NCBI GenBank assembly: GCA_020639195.1
Contig: JACKHB010000004.1
Coordinates: forward strand, 496,001-560,000
DNA: 64,000 nt
Reading direction: 5' to 3'
Source of the DNA: Phycisphaeraceae bacterium
Lineage (GTDB): Bacteria; Planctomycetota; Phycisphaerae; Phycisphaerales; UBA1924
Made by a program: the position numbers and the translations under genes. Shown in pieces: positions 15,589-27,110 of this stretch (its first letter is position 1; every line of letters starts with the position of its first letter). The notes beneath the pieces were generated by a model. That model worked only from the letters and a program-made list of their open reading frames with translations, ran no database searches and was not told where the DNA came from.

Positions 15589-17163
15589 CTATTTCCCTGC
15601 CGCCTCCAGCACGGCGTCGATGATCGGCTGGTCGTCCACGTCGTACAGGTCGCGCAGGGCCAGGTACCGGGACTTCATCTCATCGAGCACGTGGGCGTAG
15701 GCCGGGTCGTCGTGGACCGAGCGCATCTCGTGCGGATCGGACTCCAGATCGAAGAGTTGCCACTCGCGGGTCTGGGGGAACCAGATCAGCTTGTAGCGGT
15801 CCGTGCGGACGCCGGAGTGGATCGGGACGTGGTGCACGCTTGGGTACATGTAGTAGGCGTAGTAGATCGCGTCGCGCCAGCGCTCGGGCCCGTGCCCGGC
15901 GCGGAGGAGTGGTAGCAGGCTGACGCCCTGCATCTCGGCGGGGACGGCGACGCCCGCCGCGTCGAGGAGCGTGGGCGCGTGGTCGATGTTCTGCACGAGG
16001 GCCTCGCACACGCTGCCGGGCGGCACAACGCCGGGCCAGCGGACCAGCAGGGGCATGAAGAGCGATTCCTCGAACATCCAGCGCTTGTCGAACCAGCCGT
16101 GCTCGCCCAGGTAGAAGCCCTGGTCGGAGGAGTACACGACGATCGTGTTCTCTGCCAGGCCCGTGCGGTCGAGGTAGTCGAGCAGACGGCCGACGTTTTC
16201 GTCGACGGCGACGACGCAGCGCAGGTACTCCTTCATGTAGCGCTGGTACATCCAGGCGAGCCGGTCGCGATCGGACATGGCGCCCGAGCCCAGCGCCCGC
16301 ATGAACGCTTCATTTTCTGTGTCGAAGGCCTCGTGCCACGCGGCGAGCTGCGCGGGCGTCATGCGCCCCCACTCGGCGTTGTTCCAGCCCTTGAAGACCT
16401 CGGGATAGGGGTTCTCGCCGGGGAGCTTCATGTCGTGCTGCCAGGCCATGTCGCCGTCGATGGACTGGGCGTTTCGCGAGAGCCAGCGGGTGCGCCCGGC
16501 GTAGTCGTCGAGCAGTGTGGGCGGCTCGGGGATGTCGGTGTCGGCAAGCAGCCGGTGGTGACGGGGGGCGCTCATCCAGTTGCGATGGGGCGCCTTGTGC
16601 TGGGTCATGAGCAGGAAGGGGCGGCCCTCGTTCCGGGCTTTCTCGAGCCAATTGATCGAGAGATCGGTGATGATGTCTGTGCAGTATCCCTCGTGGCGCA
16701 CGCGCCCGTCCGCGGTGTCGAAGTCCGGGTTGAAGTACGAGCCTTGGCCGGGCAGGATCTCCCAGTGGTCAAAGCCCTGGGGCGTCGAACCCAGATGCCA
16801 CTTGCCGATGATGGCGGTCTGGTAGCCCGAGTCGTGCAGCAGGCGCGGGAAGGTGGTGCGCTTCGGATCGAATTCGCTGCCGTTGCCGGTGAAGCCGTTG
16901 ATGTGAGAGTGCTGGCCGGTCAGGACCGTGGCGCGTGATGGGCCACAGATGGAGTTGGCGCAGTACGACCGGGTGAAGAGCATGCCCTCGTGCGCCAGGC
17001 GGTCGATGTTGGGCGTGGCGATGAGTTCGGGGTCGTAGGCGGAGATAGCGCGCCGGGCGTGGTCGTCGGCGAAGATGTAGATGATGTTGGGGCGATCCTG
17101 GGCGGATGCGTGGGCGCCCAGCAGACCGAGCAGGAAGATGAGCCAGAGCATGGCCCGGGGCAT
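15589..17163 (-). CDS. Secreted sulfatase (formylglycine type)
   Basis: The product is 524 residues. A signal peptide (MLWLIFLLGLLGAHASAQ) is followed by RPNIIYIFADD, the metal-binding start of arylsulfatases. The modification motif CGPSRATVLTG has its cysteine at residue 73, to be converted to formylglycine. GKWHLGS and SSDQGFYLGEHGWFDKRW are further family signatures. Such enzymes hydrolyse sulfate esters of polysaccharides in the periplasm or outside. Planctomycetes carry many. I chose the ATG at 17163, because upstream codons do not give a signal peptide. The closeness to rimO is probably chance co-orientation. The released sulfate could feed activation by cysC, but this is speculation. 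Confidence 0.93.
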   Translation of the reverse strand: MPRAMLWLIFLLGLLGAHASAQDRPNIIYIFADDHARRAISAYDPELIATPNIDRLAHEGMLFTRSYCANSICGPSRATVLTGQHSHINGFTGNGSEFDPKRTTFPRLLHDSGYQTAIIGKWHLGSTPQGFDHWEILPGQGSYFNPDFDTADGRVRHEGYCTDIITDLSINWLEKARNEGRPFLLMTQHKAPHRNWMSAPRHHRLLADTDIPEPPTLLDDYAGRTRWLSRNAQSIDGDMAWQHDMKLPGENPYPEVFKGWNNAEWGRMTPAQLAAWHEAFDTENEAFMRALGSGAMSDRDRLAWMYQRYMKEYLRCVVAVDENVGRLLDYLDRTGLAENTIVVYSSDQGFYLGEHGWFDKRWMFEESLFMPLLVRWPGVVPPGSVCEALVQNIDHAPTLLDAAGVAVPAEMQGVSLLPLLRAGHGPERWRDAIYYAYYMYPSVHHVPIHSGVRTDRYKLIWFPQTREWQLFDLESDPHEMRSVHDDPAYAHVLDEMKSRYLALRDLYDVDDQPIIDAVLEAAGK

Positions 17164-17246
17164 GGGCGTGGTCCTTTCTCGCCGTTGGATCGGGCGTGGA
17201 CCAAGTGTGGGGGCGCACTGACGAATCGTCAATGGCCTCGGCATCC

Positions 17247-17280
17247 AGGGAGCGGGTTTGGGCGCACAAACGAGAGAGTT
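17247..17280 (-). repeat. 34-nt dispersed leader repeat, copy 1
   Basis: Read on the minus strand this sequence equals that at 52763-52796 on the plus strand in 32 of 34 positions. The shared core is GTGCGCCCAAACCCGCTCCC. It lies 84 nt upstream of the sulfatase start, in the same orientation relative to its gene as the other copy. Confidence 0.7.
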
Positions 17281-17385
17281 CCGCGAGATTCGTGGCGTGG
17301 CGCGAGGTCGGCGGGGCGGCGGCGAGGCGTTCGTGGGCACCGATTTCGTTCCGGGGCGGTGTGTCTGAGTCGATAGAATGACGTT

Positions 17386-17661
17386 GTGAGCAGCGACCCC
17401 CGACTGCCCGATGAGCCCTGCCGCGCGGGGCCCGGATTCGCAGGGCCGGACCCCGGCGATCCCGCCGCGCCGGCCGACCGCCCCTTCACGCCCTGGCCGG
17501 GGCAGGACGAGAACGGGGTGGACCTGACGCTGATCCGGGAGAATCTGAGGTTGACGCCCGAGCAGCGCATCCGGCGCGGCGATCTCACGCGACGCCAGGC
17601 CCTGCGCCTCATGGAACTTGCCCATGCCGGCCGAAACGCCGCCGTTCGAAGCGTTCGTTGA
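17386..17661 (+). CDS. Small protein, partner of a nucleotidyltransferase remnant
   Basis: The product is 91 residues. The first half is Pro/Gly/Ala-rich and probably disordered. The second half, DLTLIRENLRLTPEQRIRRGDLTRRQA, is a charged helical segment of a kind seen in small planctomycete proteins encoded just before a nucleotidyltransferase-like gene. Its 3' end overlaps such a gene (17624 onward) by 38 nt in another frame, as in translationally coupled pairs. That partner is truncated, so this gene may be a relic. The first codon is GTG. There is no signal peptide. Confidence 0.5.
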   Translation: MSSDPRLPDEPCRAGPGFAGPDPGDPAAPADRPFTPWPGQDENGVDLTLIRENLRLTPEQRIRRGDLTRRQALRLMELAHAGRNAAVRSVR

Positions 17662-17741
17662 GGCGTTTCGCCGTCACGGCGTCGAATTCGTGGTCATCGG
17701 CGGACAGGCCGAGGTGCTTCACGGCCGGACAGCGGCCATCG
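17624..17741 (+). pseudogene. Truncated nucleotidyltransferase-like gene
   Basis: The ATG at 17624 opens a frame with PFEAFVEAFRRHGVEFVVIGG, then QAEVLHG. This is the start of the MNT/DUF6036/AbiEii-like nucleotidyltransferase fold, in which the GG(x)A loop should be followed by an Asp-x-Asp pair. Here the match ends at about 17735 and the metal-binding aspartates are missing. The rest of the frame (to 17845) is the antisense of the small gene 17742-18125. The homology therefore stops where the opposite gene ends, which suggests a deletion or rearrangement junction. It is probably non-functional. Confidence 0.55.
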
Positions 17742-18125
17742 TCAATCCCACACACCGCCACGTGCTTCTTTCCAGAGGCGAACGCCCTCCAACTCTTCGG
17801 CGGGCACCTCGGATCGAGCCACCAGCTGCGGACGCCACGCATTGAACAAGCGTGAGCTAATCGGTAGATGCCCGATCCCGAAGCCCTCGGCATCGCCCAT
17901 TCGGCCAAGTTCGAGCGAGACAGGATTGATGCGCTCTGGCCTCGTCTGGAATCGGTTTCGATATAAGCTCAGGTGAACGACGCCACTTTCCCAACACAAC
18001 ACCTTGACGACTCCGAACGGCTGTCCGGGCGAATCCGCAATGGTGTAGATTCCCCCCACGACGGGCGCGTTCTCGGGGCCGTTCTCATGAGTCTTGCGCA
18101 ACCGCGCGAGCAGCCTTCGGAGCAC
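17742..18125 (-). CDS. Small conserved hypothetical protein
   Basis: The product is 127 residues with no signal peptide or membrane helix. It has an ordered look: GGIYTIAD, PFGVVKVLCWESGVVHLSLYRNRF, GFGIGHLPIS and a closing EELEGVRLWKEARGGVW. I recall similar uncharacterised proteins in planctomycetes but no function. The start is GTG at 18125, 4 nt after the nuoF stop, so it would be co-transcribed with that locus. The conserved Trp-rich end lies exactly at the breakpoint of the truncated nucleotidyltransferase on the other strand. Confidence 0.6.
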   Translation of the reverse strand: MLRRLLARLRKTHENGPENAPVVGGIYTIADSPGQPFGVVKVLCWESGVVHLSLYRNRFQTRPERINPVSLELGRMGDAEGFGIGHLPISSRLFNAWRPQLVARSEVPAEELEGVRLWKEARGGVWD

Positions 18126-18129
18126 TTGT

Positions 18130-19521
18130 TCACCCCTTGGCGCTCGCCCCCACGCTCGCCGTCACCGGCACGAACGTCGGCCTGACCCGGCTCTCGAACT
18201 CCCCCCGGAACTTGTTCAGGATCGTCCGAACCGCCCAGTTCGTCCCGTCCGCAAGCCCGCAGATCGTCGTCCCCGGCATCGCGCCCATCGTCGTCGCGAT
18301 CTCCTGCGTCAGGTCCAGGTCCTTCGTCCGCGCGTCGCCCTGCTCGATCCGGCACAGCAGCTTGTACACCCACTGGCTGCCCTCCCGGCACGGCGTGCAC
18401 TGGCCGCAGCTCTCGTGGCTGAAGAACCGCGCGATGTTCCGCGCCACCGCCACCATGTCCGTGTCCTCGTCGAAGATCGTCGGGCACGCCGTCCCCAGCC
18501 CCAGCACGTTGTACTTGCGCCCGATGTCGAAATCGAGCTCCGCGTCGAACTGGTCCGTCCCCAGCATCCCCATCGCCACGCCGCCCGGGATCGCGCTGCA
18601 GAAGCGGCTTTGCCGGCGCATGCCGCCGCAGTGCTCCTCCACGAATGTCCGAAGCGGATGCCCAGCTCGAACCTCGCCTGCCGGACGCTCGACGTGCCGC
18701 TCATGCCCATGCAGCTTGGTGCCGTTGAACGAAGGCCGCCGACGCTGCTCTCAACGCCCCTGGCCCATAACCATTCGTGCCCGTGCTCGATGATCGACGG
18801 CAGGTGCGCGATCGTCTCGACGTTGTTGATGATCGTCGGCTTGCCGAACAGACCCTCGATCGCCGGGAAGGGCGGCTTGATCCGCGGCCAGCCCCGCTTG
18901 CCCTCGATGGATTCCAGCAGCGCCGTCTCCTCGCCGCACACGTACGCGCCGCGCGGTGCGCATGGCAATCGACGGTGAACCGGTCGCCGCCGGTGTTGGC
19001 CTGGTTGGTCAGCCCTTCTCGCCGAAGACGCCGTTGGCGTAGGCCTCGTGATGGCTTCTTCGAGGGGCGTGGGCCTGGTGGTGGTACTCGCCGCGGATGT
19101 AGATGAACGCCTTCTCGATCCGGCACGCGTAGCAGCAGATCGCGATCCCCTCGAGCAGCAGGTGCGGATCGAAGTCCATGAGCAGCCGGTCCTTGAATGT
19201 GCCGGGCTCCGACTCGTCCGCGTTCACCGCCAGGTACCGCGTCCCGACGTTGTTGATGTCCTCCGCCTTGGGCAGGAACGTCCACTTGAGCCCCGTCGGG
19301 AATCCCGCGCCGCCGCGCCCGCGCAGCTGCGACCCCTTGACCTCCTCGGTCACGTCGCCCGGCGCCATGCCCAGCGCCTTCTCCAGCGCCTTGTACCCGC
19401 CGGTCTTGCGGTACGCCTCGTAGCGCACGACGTGCCGATCCTCGAACCGCCCGAAGGGAGGGGTCGGGATCCTCCTGCACAGGACGTGCGATGGCGTGCC
19501 GTCGTAGACCTTCTTGGGCAT
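18130..19521 (-). pseudogene. nuoF: NADH-quinone oxidoreductase subunit F, reading frame broken
   Basis: Pieces of NuoF, the FMN/NADH-binding subunit of complex I, occur in order in three frames. The N-terminal part (19521 to 19009) has GRGGAGFPTGLKW and NADESEPGTFKDR and runs into a TGA. The next ~60 bases continue as GLTNQANTGGDRFTVDCH in a second frame. From about 18960 to 18745 a third frame carries GAYVCGEETALLESIEGKRG and KPTIINNVETIAH. From about 18740 to 18130 the first frame is regained with EEHCGGMRRQSRF and the 4Fe-4S motif SCGQCTPCREG. This equals three net one-base losses, plus a few compensated +1/-1 pairs. It is either a recent pseudogene or an assembly error. No nuoE or nuoG is adjacent. 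Confidence 0.85.
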
Positions 19522-19800
19522 GGGGCCTCCCGAATCGAGGGCGATTCTAGGGGCTTGGGGGTTCGACGCCGGAAACTTCGGTCTCACGTTGAGCGAGCGG
19601 GGGCGGCCCTCACGAGCCCGGAAGCACGGAGGCGGGGTGCGTGACCCCGCCGTCCTACGAACCGGTCCGTCTGTGACGATTGGGTCCGAAATTCGGGTTG
19701 CCCGTTCCGTGGCACTCCGGTCGATCGTGGTGCACCCTCTGTCCCAGGGAAATACTGGGGGTTGGAGGGGGCCGGCCTCGGCCGGAAGGGGAAGAACACC
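19522..19800. other. Divergent intergenic region nuoF / peroxidase
   Basis: These 279 bases separate the nuoF locus (minus) from the peroxidase gene (plus). An imperfect dyad CCCAG-N7-CTGGG lies at 19743-19759, 41 nt before the peroxidase start. I see no other element and no gene. Confidence 0.35.
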
Positions 19801-21411
19801 ATGTCGCGCAGAATGGCTTGGGTCGTGTCGGTCGCGGGCGTCGCCGCGTCAGCGTCCGCTCAGGACTACCGATCCATCGATGGATCGGGCAACAACCTTG
19901 GGAACCTGCCGCTCGGGTCCGCGGGGCAGACCCTGCTGCGCGAGGCCAGCGGGGCCCACTACGCGGACGGGCTCGGCACGATGATCGATCGCGGCAACCC
20001 GCGGGTCATCTCCAACGCCCTGAGCGTGCAGACCGGCTCGGGCAACGACCGGAATCTCTCGAGCATGTTCTGGCAATGGGGGCAGTTCATCGATCACGAC
20101 ATCGCGATGGTGCCCGGGGGCACCGAGTTCGTTCCGATCTTGACGCCCCCGGACGATCCCTACTTCTTCGGAGGCATCATCCCGTTCGTCCGCTCCTCGT
20201 ATGTTGACGGCGACACCTCGCCCCGCCAACACCCCAACGCCATCACCCACTGGCTCGATGGTTCGATGGTCTACGGCTCGGACGACTTCCGCGCCGACTG
20301 GCTGCGCGAGGGCGATGGCGGGCGCCTGAAGATGACCGCCGACGGGTTCATGCCCCGCAACACCGACGGGCTGGCCAACGCCAACGACGGTCCGTTGCCC
20401 GACGAGCAGATGTTCGTCGCGGGTGATGTTCGATCGAACGAGCAATCGGGCCTGACCGCCATGCACACCCTGTTCGTGCGAGAGCACAACCGCTGGGCGG
20501 AGCGCCTTGGCGAGGACAACCCCGGATGGGGCGACGAGCAGATCTACCAGACGGCTCGCAAGATCGTGGGCGCCGAGATCCAGAAGATCACGTACGACGA
20601 CTGGCTTCCCAGCCTTCTTGGCGGCCACGGCGTCGGGTCGTACGCCGGGTACAACGACCAGGCCGATCCGACGCAGTCCAGCGCGTTCACGACCGCCGCA
20701 TTCCGCTTCGGCCACACCATGCTCAACGAGCAATTGCTCCGCAAGCACGCCGACGGCAGCGACTTCGCCGGCGGTCATCTCAACCTGATGGAGGCGTTCT
20801 TCCAGCCCGAGCTCATTGTCGACGCAGGCAGCCTCGACGCGATCGTTTGTGGCCTCGTGCTCCAGCAGGCCGAAGAGCTCGACACTCAGGCCGTCGACGC
20901 GGTTCGCAACTTCCTGTTCGGCCCCCCCGGCGCCGGCGGGCTCGATCTGATCTCGCTGAACCTCCAGCGCGGGCGCGACCACGGCGTCGCCGACTACAAC
21001 ACCATGCGCGAGGATTTCGGGCTCGATCGGGTGGACACCTTCTCCGACATTACCTCCGACTCGGACCTCGCCGCGGCGCTCGAGGCCGCGTACGGCTCCG
21101 TCGACAACATCGATCCCTGGATGGGCATCATGGCCGAGGATCACCTCGCCGGCGCGAGCGCGGGCGAGACGCTCGCGGCGATCCTTCGCGACCAGTTCAC
21201 CCGCCTGCGCGACGCCGATCGCTTCTTCTATCTCAACGACGAGGCGCTGCTGCCGTATCTCGATGAGCTCAGCGAACTCACCCTCGGCCAGATCATCAGC
21301 CTGAACACGGACATCGGCGAACTCCAACGGAACGTGTTCATGGTGCCCGCGCCTTCCGGCCTGCTCGCCCTGGCCGGCGTGGGGCTGATCGCGCGGCGCC
21401 GGCGCCGCTGA
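19801..21411 (+). CDS. Secreted animal-type haem peroxidase with C-terminal sorting signal
   Basis: The product is 536 residues. A signal peptide ends near ASASAQ. The peroxidase domain has QFIDHD (distal histidine), HTLFVREHNRWAERL (catalytic arginine region), FRFGHTMLNEQLL (proximal histidine) and LNLQRGRDHGVADYN. These are the marks of the animal haem peroxidase (peroxidasin/cyclooxygenase-like) superfamily, which oxidises halides or organic substrates with H2O2. The C-terminus VPAPSGLLALAGVGLIARRRRR is a PEP-CTERM-like exosortase signal: Val-Pro-x-Pro, a hydrophobic helix and an arginine cluster. It would therefore be exported and anchored or processed. The start at 19801 is preceded by GGGGAAG. 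Confidence 0.88.
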   Translation: MSRRMAWVVSVAGVAASASAQDYRSIDGSGNNLGNLPLGSAGQTLLREASGAHYADGLGTMIDRGNPRVISNALSVQTGSGNDRNLSSMFWQWGQFIDHDIAMVPGGTEFVPILTPPDDPYFFGGIIPFVRSSYVDGDTSPRQHPNAITHWLDGSMVYGSDDFRADWLREGDGGRLKMTADGFMPRNTDGLANANDGPLPDEQMFVAGDVRSNEQSGLTAMHTLFVREHNRWAERLGEDNPGWGDEQIYQTARKIVGAEIQKITYDDWLPSLLGGHGVGSYAGYNDQADPTQSSAFTTAAFRFGHTMLNEQLLRKHADGSDFAGGHLNLMEAFFQPELIVDAGSLDAIVCGLVLQQAEELDTQAVDAVRNFLFGPPGAGGLDLISLNLQRGRDHGVADYNTMREDFGLDRVDTFSDITSDSDLAAALEAAYGSVDNIDPWMGIMAEDHLAGASAGETLAAILRDQFTRLRDADRFFYLNDEALLPYLDELSELTLGQIISLNTDIGELQRNVFMVPAPSGLLALAGVGLIARRRRR

Positions 21412-21437
21412 TCGCGGCCCTTGCTCGTCAGGCCCAC

Positions 21438-21461
21438 GGGCGGCCGCACTCGCGGCCGCCC
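21438..21461 (+). terminator. Intrinsic terminator-like hairpin after the peroxidase
   Basis: Ten-base arms GGGCGGCCGC and GCGGCCGCCC pair perfectly around the loop ACTC, 27 nt after the peroxidase stop. Only a weak CTTCT follows, so termination strength is uncertain. Confidence 0.6.
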
Positions 21462-21503
21462 TTCTCATGCGCGCGCCTCATCGGGGCCTGGCATAATCAT
21501 CCA

Positions 21504-22091
21504 ATGCCCGAGGGCGCCCAGACCGAGGCCACGCTGTTGATGAACGCCGCGGCCCAGGGCGACCCCATCGCCGCCGGCGCCCTGCTCCCGCTGGTGTTCG
21601 AGCAACTCCGCGGCGCCGCCCGCCGGTCCCTCGCGGGCGAGCAACCCGGCCACACGCTCTCAGCCACGGCCCTCGTGAACGAGGCCTACATCCGGCTGGC
21701 CGGTCCGCGCGAGGTGCCCTGGGCCGGACGGGCCCACTTCTACGCGGCCGCGGCGCAGGCCATGAGCCGCATCCTGATCGACCATGCCCGCGCCAAGGCC
21801 GCCCACGTCCGGGGGGGCAACAGTGCTCGACGGGCCGCGATCAACCTCGCGTCGCTCCCCGATCCCAACTCCGAGGTCGAATCCGCAGGATTCCTGATCC
21901 TCCACGACGCGATCGCCCGCTTGGAGGGTGTGGACCAGCAGGCCGCGGCGGTCGTTCGATTCCGGTACTTCGCCGGGCTCACGATCGAGCAGACGGCCGC
22001 CGTCCTGGGCGTCTCGGCCCCGACCGTCAAGCGGACCTGGGCGTTCGCGCGGGGCTGGCTGCGGGAGGCGATCGAATCGGAACGCGTCTGA
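21504..22091 (+). CDS. ECF-type RNA polymerase sigma factor
   Basis: The product is 195 residues. Region 2 has PLVFEQLRGAARRSLAGE, HTLSATALVNEAYIRL and WAGRAHFYAAAAQAMSRILIDHARA. Region 4 has IEQTAAVLGVSAPTVKRTWAFARGWL, a helix-turn-helix for the -35 element. This spacing and the length fit the planctomycete-enriched ECF group encoded next to Ser/Thr kinases. The kinase-TPR gene starts 13 nt downstream, so they form an operon. In such systems the kinase is thought to control the sigma factor by phosphorylation, which is an inference here, since no anti-sigma gene is present. Confidence 0.95.
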   Translation: MPEGAQTEATLLMNAAAQGDPIAAGALLPLVFEQLRGAARRSLAGEQPGHTLSATALVNEAYIRLAGPREVPWAGRAHFYAAAAQAMSRILIDHARAKAAHVRGGNSARRAAINLASLPDPNSEVESAGFLILHDAIARLEGVDQQAAAVVRFRYFAGLTIEQTAAVLGVSAPTVKRTWAFARGWLREAIESERV

Positions 22092-22104
22092 CGGAGGGCA
22101 CGCC

Positions 22105-25929
<3,825 letters not shown>

Positions 25930-25952
25930 CCGCGAGGCGCGGCCCGCGCCCT

Positions 25953-26516
25953 CTACGGTTTCAGCGCCCGAGCCAGCGCTGCGCCCGCCGTCCGCAGGCC
26001 CCGGCCCGACGGCGTGATCTCGTACTCCGCCCGGGGCGGACGATCGTCCACCACCCGGCGCGCCACCAGCCCCGCCCCCTCCAGGTCACGCAGCGCCAGC
26101 GCCAGCGCGCGGTCCGAGATGCCGGGAATCGCCTCGCGGATCACCGAGAACCGGCCCTCCCTCCGATCCAGCGCGACCAGCACCGAAGCGCTCCACTTGC
26201 GCAGCGCCACCTCCTCGCAGCCCTGCGCCTCGGCCGCGGCGAGGTAGGCCACCGCCGGGCGCAGCAGCCGCCCGACCTCCGCCGTCGGCAGGTACTCCGG
26301 GCGCAGCGGATGCCCGTACCCCTCGTTGCGGGCGACCCAGCCCCGATCGATGGCATGTTCGAGCGTCTGCGAGAGCACCGCGCGCGACACGCCCAGCCGA
26401 TTGACCAGCGTCACCGCCTTCGCCCCCGACGCGGCTCCAAGCTCCGCCAGCACGGGCAGCGTCCAGCGGTGTTGGAAGAGCACCGACAGCGGGGTCATCG
26501 AGCGGGTCGCGGGCAT
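25953..26516 (-). CDS. HxlR-like winged-helix regulator with two DNA-binding domains
   Basis: The product is 187 residues from the ATG at 26516; a GTG at 26546 lies in the presumed promoter and is less likely. The first domain, WTLPVLAELG to GWVARN, contains a helix-turn-helix around LVNRLGVSRAVLSQTLEHA. The second, WSASVLVALDRREGRFSVIREA to GLVARRVVDDRPPRAEYEITPSG, looks like a full HxlR unit, including the wing. It is divergent from the VOC gene at 26623. A perfect 19-bp dyad lies between them, so it probably represses both itself and that gene. Its effector is unknown. It ends 24 nt from the kinase gene, tail to tail. Confidence 0.8.
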   Translation of the reverse strand: MPATRSMTPLSVLFQHRWTLPVLAELGAASGAKAVTLVNRLGVSRAVLSQTLEHAIDRGWVARNEGYGHPLRPEYLPTAEVGRLLRPAVAYLAAAEAQGCEEVALRKWSASVLVALDRREGRFSVIREAIPGISDRALALALRDLEGAGLVARRVVDDRPPRAEYEITPSGRGLRTAGAALARALKP

Positions 26517-26539
26517 GGAACAATCCACAGGACCGGGGC

Positions 26540-26567
26540 TTGACACGCAAGTATAGCCACTATACTT
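26540..26567 (+). promoter_or_regulatory. Promoter and operator between hxlR-like and VOC genes
   Basis: The perfect inverted repeat AAGTATAG-CCA-CTATACTT spans 26549-26567. On the plus strand TTGACA (26540-26545) stands 15 nt before TATACT (26561-26566), inside the dyad, so a bound regulator would cover the -10 box of the VOC gene. The AT-rich dyad stands out in the GC-rich surroundings. Confidence 0.7.
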
Positions 26568-26622
26568 TCAATCCACCACCCGTCGCGAGCGCGGACGCGA
26601 CCCAACCAGAGGAGGCGAACGC

Positions 26623-26994
26623 ATGGGACAGGACCTGGGCTACAACGGCGAGGTGACGCTCTCGTGCAAGTGCCGCGACCGCAAGAAATCGATCGACTGG
26701 TACACCCGAGTGCTCGGATTCGAACTGCTCTACGACGTTGCGGAGATCGGCTGGTGCGAGATGCGCACGCCCGTGGACAAGATGAACATCGGCTTCTCCG
26801 AGGTCGAGGACGTCCAGACCGGCGGGCCCGTGCCGACCTTCGGCGTCGCCGACATCGACGCCGCCCGCAAGCGCCTCGAGTCCCAGGGCGTCCGCTTCGA
26901 CGGCGACACCGTCACCATCCCGGGCATGGTCAAGCTCGCCACGTTCTTCGATCCCGACGGCAACGCGCTGATGTTCGTGCAGAGCCTTCAATAG
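26623..26994 (+). CDS. VOC-family (glyoxalase/dioxygenase-like) protein
   Basis: The product is 123 residues, a single-domain VOC protein. It has two beta-alpha-beta-beta-beta halves: VTLSCKCRDRKKSIDWYTRVLGFEL, then PTFGVADIDAARKRLESQGV and FFDPDGNALMFVQ. The family includes glyoxalases, bleomycin-binding and fosfomycin-modifying enzymes. In the C-terminal half FxDPxGN is typical, but the substrate cannot be deduced. The start is certain: AGGAGGCGAACGCATG. The divergent HxlR-like regulator and its operator dyad suggest expression induced by a small-molecule signal such as an electrophile. Confidence 0.85.
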   Translation: MGQDLGYNGEVTLSCKCRDRKKSIDWYTRVLGFELLYDVAEIGWCEMRTPVDKMNIGFSEVEDVQTGGPVPTFGVADIDAARKRLESQGVRFDGDTVTIPGMVKLATFFDPDGNALMFVQSLQ

Positions 26995-27110
26995 ACAGAG
27001 CCCGGCGCGGGCCGTCCACGTGGCTCGGTTTCAGCATCCACTCGGAGGTCGGTGCGCTCAGGGTGCGGACGATCGCCCCGGCGCGCGTCGCATGAGCGCG
27101 CCCTGCCGGA

